Below, piece after piece: positions 43,530 to 56,064 of a stretch of DNA of 64,000 bases (its first letter is position 1; every line of letters begins with the position of its first letter). The notes beneath the pieces were generated by a model. It saw only the letters and a program-made list of their open reading frames with translations, had not been told where the DNA came from and made no database searches. Position numbers and translations under genes: made by a program. The stretch covers positions 165,317,442 through 165,381,441 of the forward strand of contig CM061132.1 in assembly GCA_030789695.1 (NCBI GenBank), in the 5' to 3' direction. Source of the DNA: Scilla litardierei. Lineage: Eukaryota > Streptophyta > Magnoliopsida > Asparagales > Asparagaceae.

Positions 43530-45791
43530 ATGATGTATGAGTGCCTAGTGGACAGTGCCTCGACGCACACTATCCTTCGCGATGAATGCTATTTCAATAG
43601 CATAAGTAAATATGACGGTCCTGTCATTACAATTTCAGGACTGTCCAAAATAATCAAAGGATCTGGTGACGCAATATTATTGCTCCCATATAACACAAGA
43701 CTAAAAATCAATAATGCGCTATTTTCTCCAAGATCAAATAGAAATCTCATAAGCTTCAAGGACATCCGTTTAAACGGATATCACTTAGAAACTAGAGATG
43801 AAAATAAGGTTGAATACATGTATGTCACTCTTCGTAAAGATGGCCAGAAGACCATCTGCGAAATATTTAAGGGAATCCCGTCGGGTCTCTACCAAACATA
43901 CATTCAACCAGTCGAAGCCAATATGACTGAGCACCAGATGTGCCAGCCAATGCCACCATTTCAACTATGGCATAACAGACTTGGTCACCCTGGATCCATT
44001 CTGATGCGACGCATCTTATCTGAATCTCGTGGACATGATTTGAAGAACCAGAAGATTCTTCAGAAAGGTGAATTTCCTTGTCCCCCTTGTTTCAAGGGGA
44101 AACTAATAACGAGACCATCGCCCCTAAAAGTGGGTTTAGAGTCTCCTGGCTTCCTTGATAGGATACATGGTGACATTTGTGGGCCTATTCACCCCGCAAG
44201 TGGCCCATTTCGGTACTTTATGGTACTAATAGATGCCTCACAAAATGGTCTTATGTGTGCCTCTTGTCCACCCGTAACCTAGTTTTTCCAAAGCTGTTGG
44301 CACAGATAATTAGGTTACGTGCTCATTTCCCCGATAACCAAATCAAGAAACTATGTCTTGATAATGCGGGCGAATTCACATCTCAAGTCTTCGAAGACTA
44401 TTGCCAGGCAACGGGTATAGAAGTTGAACATCCAGTAGCTCATGTTCACACCCAGAATGGATTAGCAGAGTCTCTTATAAAGAGACTCCAATGGATTGCA
44501 CGTCCATTGCTTATGCAATCCCAATTGCCGGTGGATGCTTGGGGGCATGCTATTCTGCATGCCGCATCTCTTATCAGGATACCCCCCTCTGGAGGCAATA
44601 CATTATCCCCGATGCAACTAGCATACGGCTCAACTCCAGATATATCTCATTTGAGAATATTTGGTTGTGCGGTCTATGTTCCAATAGCACCACCTCAGAG
44701 GACCAAAATGGGTCCTCAACGTCGTCTAGGAATCTATATTGGATTTGATTCACCCGCGATTATTAGATACTTAGAACCCCTAACGGGGGACACATTTAAG
44801 GCAAGTCTTGCTGATTGTGAATTCGATGAGAAAACTTTTCCAAAGTTAGGCAAACATTCCAAGAAGCCTGAAGCTTCGGAGACCATTAATTGGGAAAATA
44901 AGTCTTTGTCCTTTTATGATCCGCGTACAAATCTGTGTGAAGATGAGATCCTGAAGATCCTTCACATCCAGAATACAGTACACCAATTGCCGAATAAATT
45001 CACGGACAGCCAGAAGATTGTCCGTTCACACGTCCCTGCTGCTAACACTCCAGCTATGATTGACATCCATATAAATGGATGCAATCCACCCGCAGCAGAA
45101 ATGGCTGTACCTCAATTGAAAAGAGGACGGCCACCAGGTTCAAAAGATAAAGTTCCTCGAAAGAGGAAGATTCCTGGTGAAAATAAGATTATCCCTCCAC
45201 AGGATACTGAGCTCAGGACAGCTACCTCTCCCCTCCTAATTTCCCCCGTAGAGGAAACATTAGGAGAAACATCATTAAACTTTGTACGTACTGGGGAGGT
45301 ACTGGACCGACATAGCACAGTCGTCGTCGACGATTTTGCATTCACTATTACCGTTCACGTCGCTGAATACGACGATGACGTCGAACCACTTTCTCTAGCG
45401 GATTGTAAACGCAGAGATGATTGGCCAAAGTGGGACGAGGCGATAAGAGTAGAGCTGGACTCACTCTCGAAACGCAAAGTATTTGGACCTGTAGTCCAAA
45501 CACCAGTAGGTGTTAGACCTGTGGGATATAAGTGGGTTTTCATTAGAAAAAGAAATGAAGAAAATCTGATCGTCCGCTACAAGGTGCGTCCTGTAGCACA
45601 TGGGTTTTCCCAAAGACCGGGTATCGATTATGAAGATACATACTCCCCGGTAATGGACGCTAATACATTCAGATTCTTAATAAGCCTATCATCTCTGGCA
45701 AGCCTAGAAATGCAGCTCATGGACGTTGTGACTGCATATATTTATGGCGATTTAGATAAAAAGATCTATATGAAACTACCATATGGGTTCA
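43530..45791 (+). pseudogene. Copia A pol part 1: protease, integrase, start of RT
   Basis: Pol begins with its own ATG at 43530, directly after a splice-acceptor-like TTGCTTATATAG. Protease active site is CLVDSASTHTIL. The pre-integrase zinc region has HNRLGHPG and CPPCFKGK. The integrase core has IHGDICGPI, then a frameshift near 44240, then LDNAGEFTSQVF and the QNGLAESLIKRLQW stretch with the third acidic residue. A GRPPGSK linker is followed by RT (DWPKWDEAIRVELDSL, YKWVFIRKRNEE, MQLMDVVTAYIYGDLDKKI). At the gypsy insertion the frame ends at KLPYGF. RT residue RPVAHGF differs from RLVAQGF in copia B. Confidence 0.95.
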
Positions 45792-48626
45792 TGTAACAAC
45801 CCGCTCTCCAGGATACCCGGGAAGTACGAATCCGTCCCAAGTATTCCTAGATCAACGAGTGTTACGTAGAAAGAGAGAAAGGAAGAGAACAAAAGAATGC
45901 TGCAGGTACTACGCACGTGCTGGGAAGTACAAGTAAAACTCCATCACAGATAAAAACACTGAGAAAATAACAAAAGTACAATATTCCATTTTATTGATAC
46001 ATTGATACATCTTATACATACACCAACATCTTCATTTTCACGACTCTAAGTACAAAGGTCCACCCGAAAAGAAACACCAAAAGTACAAGTCTCTCATCAT
46101 ACCCCTCACCACCCAATACTACAACAGATCACCAACTCCAAAGCTCCAGCCGCTATCTCCAACTCACATGACCTGAAAGTCAACGGGGACACGTCAACGC
46201 GTGACCCAGCAGAAACTCCTAACACTCTAGTAGAACCCAGTTTTAGAACTGGTCTACCTATCTAGGGAGGGTGGCCTAACAAGTAAAGCTCTCAGGACAT
46301 AAAAGTAATCACAACACGATGTATAAGCATCAAAGAAGAACTTGTGAACATGCATAAGTAACCATGTTATAACATGCAAGTGCTGAAGGTAAGTGGGAGA
46401 ACATAATAACATGCAAGTACTGGACATTTATAATAAACAATGGAATGGATCAGCATGAGTTAACAAAATTAACTTAACAGAGAAACAAGTAACCATGGGA
46501 TAACAATATTTATAATTAAAAGATAATTACTTTAAGTTATTCATTCTCATGTTTGGAAACCCGTGTAAACCGTAGGACGCTAAGGAGGCGGACTTCACCC
46601 AGGGTGGGTGAAAAAGTGGTACCCCAACCAGCAACACGGGCACCGGAGGGGGCCTCTCGCAACTCTATGCCCGAACGGGGCAAGGCACTAGAGCGAGACC
46701 TGCTCGGTTTTTCTGTGGGACAAACGGAGTAAACCATCAATTACCGTCATGATGCATCACGAGTACACCAGCGGCCTCTCCAACCCTTTCAACTCGCCCT
46801 TCCGGGAGTGATACAGCGGGTGAGAATTCATATCATCTGTCCGCTCCTTAACTCCTTTAATTTACCCGTGTTTCCCCCAAACCCCATGTCACCCTCCTTT
46901 AAGAGGACTTAGTCATTTTCATGAAACATAACATCTTCCATTTCTTTTCTTTCCACAATTCATCACATATTTGGGACATGCATCGCCTTGTGCATTCCCT
47001 TTCTCATTTCTCATAATATACATGAAACGTATAACCATATTCACATCATCATCATCATCATCTCAATTAAAGAATTGCATGGAATATCATCACAAACTCA
47101 TCGTTATGAACATACTAATGTGAGCACAAAAGCATAAACAAATTGAACTTAAACATTATTGACATAACGAATATTTCATGAACCATCTGCATAATTACAT
47201 GTATCAAGAGCATGTCATTGAGAACATGATTAGCACAAACAAACTTAACTTCAAACAAAACTACACCATGATAAGTACTAAGCAAAATTAGCATATGAAT
47301 CTGTCAAAACTGTTACAGCAGAAAGAATATCACTTTTAGCCTATCTACAGTCAGAATTGGTGTCTGGTCCCTTCATGAAAGTTGTATATATGAGTGTTTT
47401 CCTTTCACCGACAAATTTTCATAAGCTCATTTGACATATGTGATTTATGGTGGATTTTCTCCTACCAGATATAATTTCAGCATTCTGAACCAGAAACTGA
47501 GTTCAGTTCAAGTCCATTTTTCTACAAGTTATAGACAGAATTAAAATCTAAAAAAATTATGGGTTGAAGATCTTGAAGTCAGCTTTCCAACGGCATCAAG
47601 ATCATAATAATTTACAAAGTGTGCATGGAGTTCTACTCGTTTTACTGAAAGGTGTCAAAACTGTCTAAAAACAGAACAGTTTTAGAAACTGAGTTTTTAC
47701 CCTAGCTTTCAGTCCGAATTTGCAAAACTTGTAAACATGAAAGTTATTAAGGACTACAATATGAGTAACATATATTTTTTTCATGCATTTCTATGTAGCC
47801 AATTAAGTGCAGCAAGCTAACAAAGTTTCAGCCAATTCTGTGTAAATTCCAGAATTTTGTTCATCTAGCTAATTCCACATAACATATTAACATAAATGGA
47901 ATTCCTAATCCTAAAACTAAATCCTACTATAAGTGAAAGGAATTTCTACCTTAACAAGTCCTCCAAAATTTTCTTTGGCCCTTCTTATTCCTTGAAGAAC
48001 TTGAGCTCCTAGTCTCCTTCTTCAAGCTCCAATCTTGTCTCCATATGGTTGATTTTTGGCTATTTTGGCTAGTTTTTGGTGTTGGAATGAAAAGGAATTT
48101 TGGGGCTTTTTAGAGGTTGAAGATGGGAGCTAATTGGAAGTATGTTCTAAGGAAGAGGATGAAGAAAAATGAAAGAAAGGGGGCATGCTAATTTTTGGCC
48201 AGAAATGTGGAGTGAGGGAGAGAGTGAAATGAGATTTTCTTTTTCTTTTTCTTGGTTTTGTTCTTCATGCATAGGTTTTAGGAATCCCCAAATCCATCTC
48301 CTTCTTACACCTAATAAGCCATGTGTCTCTAATTAACTAAAAACATGACACCTAATAGGATGTGTTGTCATGGTAATAAAAATGTGGATTTTTGTATTTT
48401 AAGAAATTAAAAATACTTGAATAAATACTTCATACACTCCAAATACATGCATTTCTCCAAATACTCTCATTTACTAAATTCAAGTAATGAGTTTAAAATC
48501 TTTTAAAATAAATTCCTACATCAAATAATTAAAAGAAAAATATGGGCATACTTCCCAAAAATATACGGACGTATCTATGTCAAAAATACGTACAAATACA
48601 CGTATATGAAAAGTAGGGTCATTACA
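45792..48626 (-). repeat. LTR of the young gypsy element, left copy
   Basis: From TGTAACAACCCGC to GGGTCATTACA, 2835 bp. It differs from the right copy at about ten sites, for example CAACCC against CGACCC at the start and AAATCCATCTCC against AAACCCCTCTCC near 48290. No coding function. Confidence 0.95.
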
Positions 48627-50537
48627 TTCTACCCACCTTAATAACCAAGTCCGCCCTCGGACTTTCTATGCTAAAGGTCTGACCGGAGACTGAATAGTAT
48701 AAGGGTTTCCCTACCCTAGAAATACAAATAACGCTATATGTATATACTATACACGCATGTATACATGCACTATACCGTAGATTATAAACATATATGTACA
48801 CATTCTTATCCAAGAATATAGGTATACACACAGACAAATCATCACAATACATACATAGTACTATACATTCCACATTCATCCATGTACTCACAAATATATC
48901 TATATTGCATGAGAATACTCACATATATATAAAGACTAATATGTACACCCATGCTAGTACACTCATACACATGGACACATGTATCAATGTCGTACATAGC
49001 AATAAGTAGAAACATGTATAGATACACCCAAGTCATTAATATACACATCAATATTTATACACTTGTTCACTCAACACATATGTGCTTACATAAAGATTCA
49101 CACAAGTATATGATCAAAGACATATGACATTACATGGATACATATAGATATATCTAAATATATACATCTCTATAGGTAATCACACACTCCTTATATTTAT
49201 ATATATCTACATACATACATGTTCACACGATATTTAAACACACCATACTCATAAGTCACAGAGTTAGCATACTTATACATACATACATAAGTAGGTAAAT
49301 CCAATTATTGATGCATTTATGGTAAATAATCATGCACCAATAATGAAACACATTGATATGGTGCACCTCATATCAAGTGGGTAACCATACTCAAATATAT
49401 CACTTAAGCACATAAGTATAAACACTTACAATTATATAGACAAATATATATAATAGTTCGCACACAAGAATGTACACAGTAAATATCACTATAGTAAATA
49501 TGTATATTATATCAACCTTCTAGTACATACTCACTTCATATATACAAGAATACATACAAATGTGTTCATATCCAATATTCACTCACGTAAATCTATATTT
49601 AACCACTTATACAGTGCACAAATATACTTACATACAAGCAGTCAACGTAACACATATTCAATACAGTATATATATACATGTGACACTATATATATATACT
49701 ATAGCACAAGGATTATATTAATTCAGTATATGTATATACACACACTCTCTCTCTCTTGTATACACAATACATATAAATCGTATTCATATGCTACACTCAC
49801 ATATCATCACATGATATATGAATACACACCAATATTGTATAACTTGGCATACCTACTTATGTATATCTATACACACCATTTAGTAAGCCAATATATTTCA
49901 CACACTACTTATGTCACGACCCGCTTCCCTGAAATGGAGGCGAGACGTGAAAAGGTCCGCACGGGAGTAGAGCTGTGAAGCCCCAAACCCGATAAGCGTC
50001 AATAAAATATAAGCAGGTCCCTGTAACCACAACGAAATAACAATAATAACACAAGGAGAGACTGAAATAAAATTCACATCTCAAAAATTGTCCAACATCA
50101 ACATAAGTCCAACATCCAGAAAAGCCACCATGCTAAAAGAAAAGAGTCTAAAGGCCCAGAACAAGGCCAACAAAAGCAGCAACAACAACAAAGTATAGGT
50201 GCTACGCACCGATAACAAAACAACTGCCTAACAAAAGTAAAACACAACGAAGACACTAGGACTGGTCCCCAGTGTCCACGTACTCCCCGTCAAACACAAG
50301 CTCGGGCTCGGCGTCGGCAAACACCTCGTCCTCAACAAGGTACTCGGGCTCAGGATCTAACATGTGTCACCCAAAAGAGTAAAGGGGCACATGTCAGCAA
50401 GTCTAAAAGACTTGAGCAAGGAAACTGAAAGTAAGGCTCTAGCAACCTAGCAGTTTAGTATGCATGACATGGCAGTTATAACATGAGTGCACAATTGAAA
50501 CATGGCAAGACAATTTGTACAAGAGAACAATCATCGG

Positions 50538-50569
50538 GACAAGACAAGACAAGACAAGACAAGACAAGA
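50538..50569. repeat. (GACAA)6 pentanucleotide repeat
   Basis: Six uninterrupted units within the solo LTR. Confidence 0.95.
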
Positions 50570-51700
50570 GTAGCCACGCTACTATCAGTCTCAATCAATT
50601 CACTATTCACGTTGTTTTGTAGATGTTTACGCCTTACAGCTGAATGGTTTTACATTCGCTGATTGGCCGCTTAACAACTACCCCAAACCCAAGAGTTTAC
50701 GCCTTACCACTGCAGTTGCTGATCGGGCAGACTCCCAGTTGATTGGTCGCTTAACTCTTACCCGCAATACCCACACGTAATGGAGCCAGGGTCCCTGAAC
50801 ATGAGCCCAGCAAGTGAGCCAGGGTTGCCCCGCACATGAGCTCGCATTATTAAACATTTGGCGTAGGGGTGCACCTAGCCGGAAACACGCAATTCGGGCA
50901 TTGGCTATCAACCAACACATGGCCCGCTTCTGGAACACGAGCCAGGAACACAAGCATTTGTAGCAAAGCTACGCAATCACAGAAACACTTAAGAATGCAA
51001 TGACATGACAATTAATTTGCGTACCGTTAATGGAAAGTAAACATGACATGGAAATTGTGCAACATGCTATATGTGTTGGAACTAGCTTCGTTGTCAAGCT
51101 AGTTCCCCAATTTGCGCCTAGGCGAGTATCATTTCGTCGCCTAGCCTCTTTTACGCCTACTATAAGAAAATGGCCTAAAACATGGCCTAAACCCTAGGTG
51201 GCAAGTTTCACTTGCCTAACACCGAGGATGACGACCACTTCGTCACACGGGTGCCAATCTACGGGGAAATCGCTGTTTTGGGGGAACAATCAACAAACAA
51301 CATGAAATTTTATTAGGGTTTTATAAAAATATAAATAGGTTATGAAAACAACGGTAGATCGATTTCTTACCGAGAGGATGCGGAAGAAACACTCCGGGGA
51401 ACCCTAGGATCAGATCTGGAAAAGATTGGAGAAGTTTGGGAGAATTAGGGTTTTGGGGGATTTGGGGATTTTGATGGATTTGGTGAGATTTTGGGGAAGA
51501 TGAGAGGTAGATAGAGTGGATGGATGGTTTGGATGATGGATTTAGGGCTTGGAATGAAGGGATGAAGCTTGGAGGAAGATGGGGGCTCAAGGGGGAAGAT
51601 TTTAGGGTTTTGGGTCGTGTTGGAGAAGATGAAATCGTTTGGGTTGGGTTTAAATAGGTTGAGCTGGCGGCTGCCCAGAAATTAGGGTTTCAACACTAGT

Positions 51701-52116
51701 TAGTCGGTCAAAGAGCAACCACTGACCGACTAGTTTGGCAACTAGTCGGTCGGTCGACCAACGCAGACCGACTAAGTGTAAACAGTAACTTCTGAACGAA
51801 AATAGGATTCTAGAGTTAGTCGGTCCATGAACAAATACTGACCGACTAGTTTAGCATCTAGTCGGTCGATGAACGTTCTTAGACCGACTAAGAGTAAACA
51901 GTAACTCAACTAAAATTAAGATGATGTGTTAGTCGGTTAAAGAAGCATTGCTGACCGACTAGTTTGCAACCTAGTCGGTCAACCAACGTTCTTAGACCGA
52001 CTAACGATAAACAGTAACTCCTGAGAAATTTAGAAAGCTAACTAGTCGGTCCAAGAAGGATTGCCGACCGACTGGATCGTCATCTAGTCGGTCGGTGCCC
52101 CTTCTTATACCGGCTA
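51701..52116. repeat. Eight phased 32-bp inverted repeats (TAGTCGGTC ... GACCGACTA)
   Basis: Units at 51701, 51743, 51817, 51859, 51930, 51972, 52043 and 52085. Every one is exactly 32 bp: a 9-bp arm TAGTCGGTC, 14 bp, and the inverted arm GACCGACTA. The second unit of each pair always starts 42 bp after the first; pairs repeat every 113-116 bp. Counting the CG of each arm, sites fall at 0, 22, 42 and 64 bp in all four pairs. A conserved TAAACAGTAACT lies between the first three pairs. A few arms carry single changes (units 5, 7, 8). Arms include ACCGAC, the core of the plant DRE/CRT element, but no function is shown. Confidence 0.9.
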
Positions 52117-53229
52117 ATGAGCACAAAAAGTTCCGATACGGAGCGCGGGGCCCCGGGATCGATTCCTAAGACTCCTAGGCTTGATCTAATAGTAAGATAC
52201 GACCGTTATGAAGTCCGTCACGGATGACATACTTCGAAATCGACAATCCTAAGGAAGAAACGAGAAAATACGACGAATCGATCGAAAATGAAAGCCACGG
52301 AGACGAAAACCACACATGAGGAGAAAACCCACCAAAACATATATTATATTATAATAAATCCAGATACATGAAAAGCAGTCGTTACATCTTATGGTACATA
52401 TCCCATTGTAGCTATATTCATACATACATATCTCACTATGTCAATTTACACAACCACATTTATAGTACGCATACACATACAATTATACTTATGTATACCA
52501 TCATACACTTTTATACATTCAAATATACTTCCACTTACACTTATCAACAAACATCCATATACCAACACATATAACATAAATTTATTTGCACACCAATACA
52601 TATTCACATAGATACTCCGTATATATACACTCATCTATTAGACACCCCATATACAAATATATCTTCTAACATCACTTTAATGCATCATACTTTAGTATAC
52701 ATACTTACAGCTCTATATACATCCATTTATTCATACATATACACCCCCAAATATAATCTAAGTATAGATTACCACATAGATGATACATAATACTCTCTTG
52801 CACAGATAATATGTTTTATACATAATTTCACTCATCAAATACTACATTCACCTCAATCCATACAAACAACATTACCATACACAAATCTATATTATGAATT
52901 ACAAGAATACACATAAGTAGTCATACTCGTATCTATAGTGTATCTTATTTACGTATATATCTATAGACACATAACTATAAAAATACAAGCAAATACACTA
53001 CAATACTTTTATATCCATGCAAACACATACCCACTCGTATATGTATATGTATATACAAACAACTACCCATGCTTAACCTCAGGGAGCTCTGTACATTGGG
53101 TTTCCTAATACCAGGGTTTTACCCTAAGGCTGATCACCTACCCACCTTAGAACACAACTACCCTTATGGAGCATTACTCGCACTATCCTTACGCACGCCG
53201 CAGTGCGGAGACCTGCATGGACCGCCAAC

Positions 53230-56064
53230 TGTAACGACCCGCTCTCCAGGATACCCGGGAAGTACGAATCCGTCCCAAGTATTCCTAGATCAACGAGTGT
53301 TACGTAGAAAGAGAGAAAGGAAGAGAACAAAAGAATGCTGCAGGTACTACGCACGTGCTGGGAAGTACAAGTAAAACTCCATCACAGATAAAAACACTGA
53401 GAAAATAACAAAAGTACAATATTCCATTTTATTGATACATTGATACATCTTATACATACACCAACATCTTCATTTTCACGACTCTAAGTACAAAGGTCCA
53501 CCCGAAAAGAAACACCAAAAGTACAAGTCTCTCATCATACCCCTCACCACCCAATACTACAACAGATCACCAACTCCAAAGCTCCAGCCGCTATCTCCAA
53601 CTCACATGACCTGAAAGTCAACGGGGACACGTCAACGCGTGACCCAGCAGAAACTCCTAACACTCTAGTAGAACCCAGTTTTAGAACTGGTCTACCTATC
53701 TAGGGAGGGTGGCCTAACAAGTAAAGCTCTCAGGACATAAAAGTAATCACAACACGATGTATAAGCATCAAAGAAGAACTTGTGAACATGCATAAGTAAC
53801 CATGTTATAACATGCAAGTGCTGAAGGTAAGTGGGAGAACATAATAACATGCAAGTACTGGACATTTATAATAAACAATGGAATGGATCAGCATGAGTTA
53901 ACAAAATTAACTTAACAGAGAAACAAGTAACCATGGGATAACAATATTTATAATTAAAAGATAATTACTTTAAGTTATTCATTCTCATGTTTGGAAACCC
54001 GTGTAAACCGTAGGACGCTAAGGAGGCGGACTTCACCCAGGGTGGGTGAAAAAGTGGTACCCCAACCAGCAACACGGGCACCGGAGGGGGCCTCTCGCAA
54101 CTCTATGCCCGAACGGGGCAAGGCACTAGAGCGAGACCTGCTCGGTTTTTCTGTGGGACAAACGGAGTAAACCATCAATTACCGTCATGATGCATCACGA
54201 GTACACCAGCGGCCTCTCCAACCCTTTCAACTCGCCCTTCCGGGAGTGATACAGCGGGTGAGAATTCATATCATCTGTCCGCTCCTTAACTCCTTTAATT
54301 TACCCGTGTTTCCCCCAAACCCCATGTCACCCTCCTTTAAGAGGACTTAGTCATTTTCATGAAACATAACATCTTCCATTTCTTTTCTTTCCACAATTCA
54401 TCACATATTTGGGACATGCATCGCCTTGTGCATTCCCTTTCTCATTTCTCATAATATACATGAAACGTATAACCATATTCACATCATCATCATCATCATC
54501 TCAATTAAAGAATTGCATGGAATATCATCACAAACTCATCGTTATGAACATACTAATGTGAGCACAAAAGCATAAACAAATTGAACTTAAACATTATTGA
54601 CATAACGAATATTTCATGAACCATCTGCATAATTACATGTATCAAGAGCATGTCATTGAGAACATGATTAGCACAAACAAACTTAACTTCAAACAAAACT
54701 ACACCATGATAAGTACTAAGCAAAATTAGCATATGAATCTGTCAAAACTGTTACAGCAGAAAGAATATCACTTTTAGCCTATCTACAGTCAGAATTGGTG
54801 TCTGGTCCCTTCATGAAAGTTGTAGATATGAGTGTTTTCCTTTCACCGACAAATTTTCATAAGCTCATTTGACATATGTGATTTATGGTGGATTTTCTCC
54901 TACCAGATATAATTTCAGCATTCTGAACCAGAAACTGAGTTCAGTTCAAGTCCATTTTTCTACAAGTTATAGACAGAATTAAAATATAAAAAAATTATGG
55001 GTTGAAGATCTTGAAGTCAGCTTTCCAACGGCATCAAGATCATAATATTTTACAAAGTGTGCATGGAGTTCTACTCGTTTTACTGAAAGGTGTCAAAACT
55101 GTCTAAAAACAGAACAGTTTTAGAAACTGAGTTTTTACCCTAGCTTTCAGTCCGAATTTGCAAAACTTGTAAACATGAAAGTTATTAAGGACTACAATAT
55201 GAGTAACACATATTTTTTTCATGCATTTCTATGTAGCCAATTAAGTGCAGCAAGCTAACAAAGTTTCAGCCAATTCTGTGTAAATTCCAGAATTTTGTTC
55301 ATCTAGCTAATTCCACATAACATATTAACATAAATGGAATTCCTAATCCTAAAACTAAATCCTACTATAAGTGAAAGGAATTTCTACCTTAAAAAGTCCT
55401 CCAAAATTTTCTTTGGCCCTTCTTATTCCTTGAAGAACTTGAGCTCCTAGTCTCCTTCTTCAAGCTCCAATCTTGTCTCCATATGGTTGATTTTTGGCTA
55501 TTTTGGCTAGTTTTTGGTGTTGGAATGAAAAGGAATTTTGGGGCTTTTTAGAGGTTGAAGATGGGAGTTAATTGGAAGTATGTTCTAAGGAAGAGGATGA
55601 AGAAAAATGAAAGAAAGGGGGCATGCTAATTTTTGGCCAGAAATGTGGAGTGAGGGAGAGAGTGAAATGAGATTTTCTTTTTCTTTTTCTTGGTTTTGTT
55701 CTTCATGCATAGGTTTTAGGAATCCCCAAACCCCTCTCCTTCTTACACCTAATAAGCCATGTGTCTCTAATTAACTAAAAACATGACACCTAATAGGATG
55801 TGTTGTCATGGTAATAAAAATGTGGATTTTTGTATTTTAAGAAATTAAAAATACTTGAATAAATACTTCATACACTCCAAATACATGCATTTCTCCAAAT
55901 ACTCTCATTTACTAAATTCAAGTAATGAGTTTAAAATCTTTTAAAATAAATTCCTACATCAAATAATTAAAAGAAAAATATGGGCATACTTCCCAAAAAT
56001 ATACGGACGTATCTATGTCAAAAATACGTACAAATACGCGTATATGAAAAGTAGGGTCATTACA
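53230..56064 (-). repeat. LTR of the young gypsy element, right copy (5' side)
   Basis: 2835 bp from TGTAACGACCCGC to GGGTCATTACA, nearly identical to 45792-48626. It abuts the resumed copia A RT gene after the target duplication. Confidence 0.95.

Larger units (their letters stand above)
49912..52386. repeat. Solo LTR of another gypsy-type family
   Basis: 2475 bp from TGTCACGACCCGC to GCAGTCGTTACA with near-identical flanks ACTTA (49907-49911) and TCTTA (52387-52391). There is no interior and no partner LTR, which is the product of recombination between two LTRs. The end sequences resemble those of the host element, but the body is different. It holds the eight-unit inverted-repeat array at 51701-52116 and a (GACAA)6 repeat. 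Confidence 0.85.
48627..53229 (-). other. Interior of the young gypsy element: pol trace and AT-rich filler
   Basis: Next to the left LTR the minus strand encodes SIESPRADLVIKVGRM and stops in the LTR, which fits the end of a gypsy pol. Beyond that (48700-49911 and 52387-53060) the DNA is a mosaic of ATACATACA, CACATATA and similar steps with no gene; apparent frames there are low-complexity. The right end (53060-53229) is less biased but also non-coding; I did not recognise a primer site next to the right LTR. A solo LTR sits at 49912-52386. Confidence 0.75.
45792..56064 (-). mobile_element. Young non-autonomous gypsy element with 2835-bp LTRs
   Basis: Two LTRs of equal length (45792-48626 and 53230-56064), about ten differences apart by eye, flank a 4.6-kb AT-rich interior without gag or pol. 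The target duplication is GTTCA (45787-45791) and GTTTA (56065-56069), one mismatch. Near 48627 the minus strand shows a pol-terminal remnant and a purine tract (AAGGTGGGTAGAA), so the element reads leftward. Its LTR ends (TGTAATGACCC...CGTTACA or GTTACA in element sense) resemble those of Tekay/Del-type chromoviruses. It is a LARD-like copy mobilised in trans. Confidence 0.9.

Noticed and set aside
51701..52116. DRE/CRT cold-response elements as the explanation for the hairpin array
   Set aside because: ACCGAC is present in the arms, but the copia arrays with the same geometry lack it, and clustering of inverted arms at fixed spacing is not typical of DRE promoters. Kept only as a side note.
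48622..52634. Tyr/Ile/Thr/Cys-rich frames in the interior of the young gypsy element
   Set aside because: They reflect ATACATACA-type low-complexity DNA. Only the last residues before the left LTR (ESPRADLVIKVGRM) look like a pol end.
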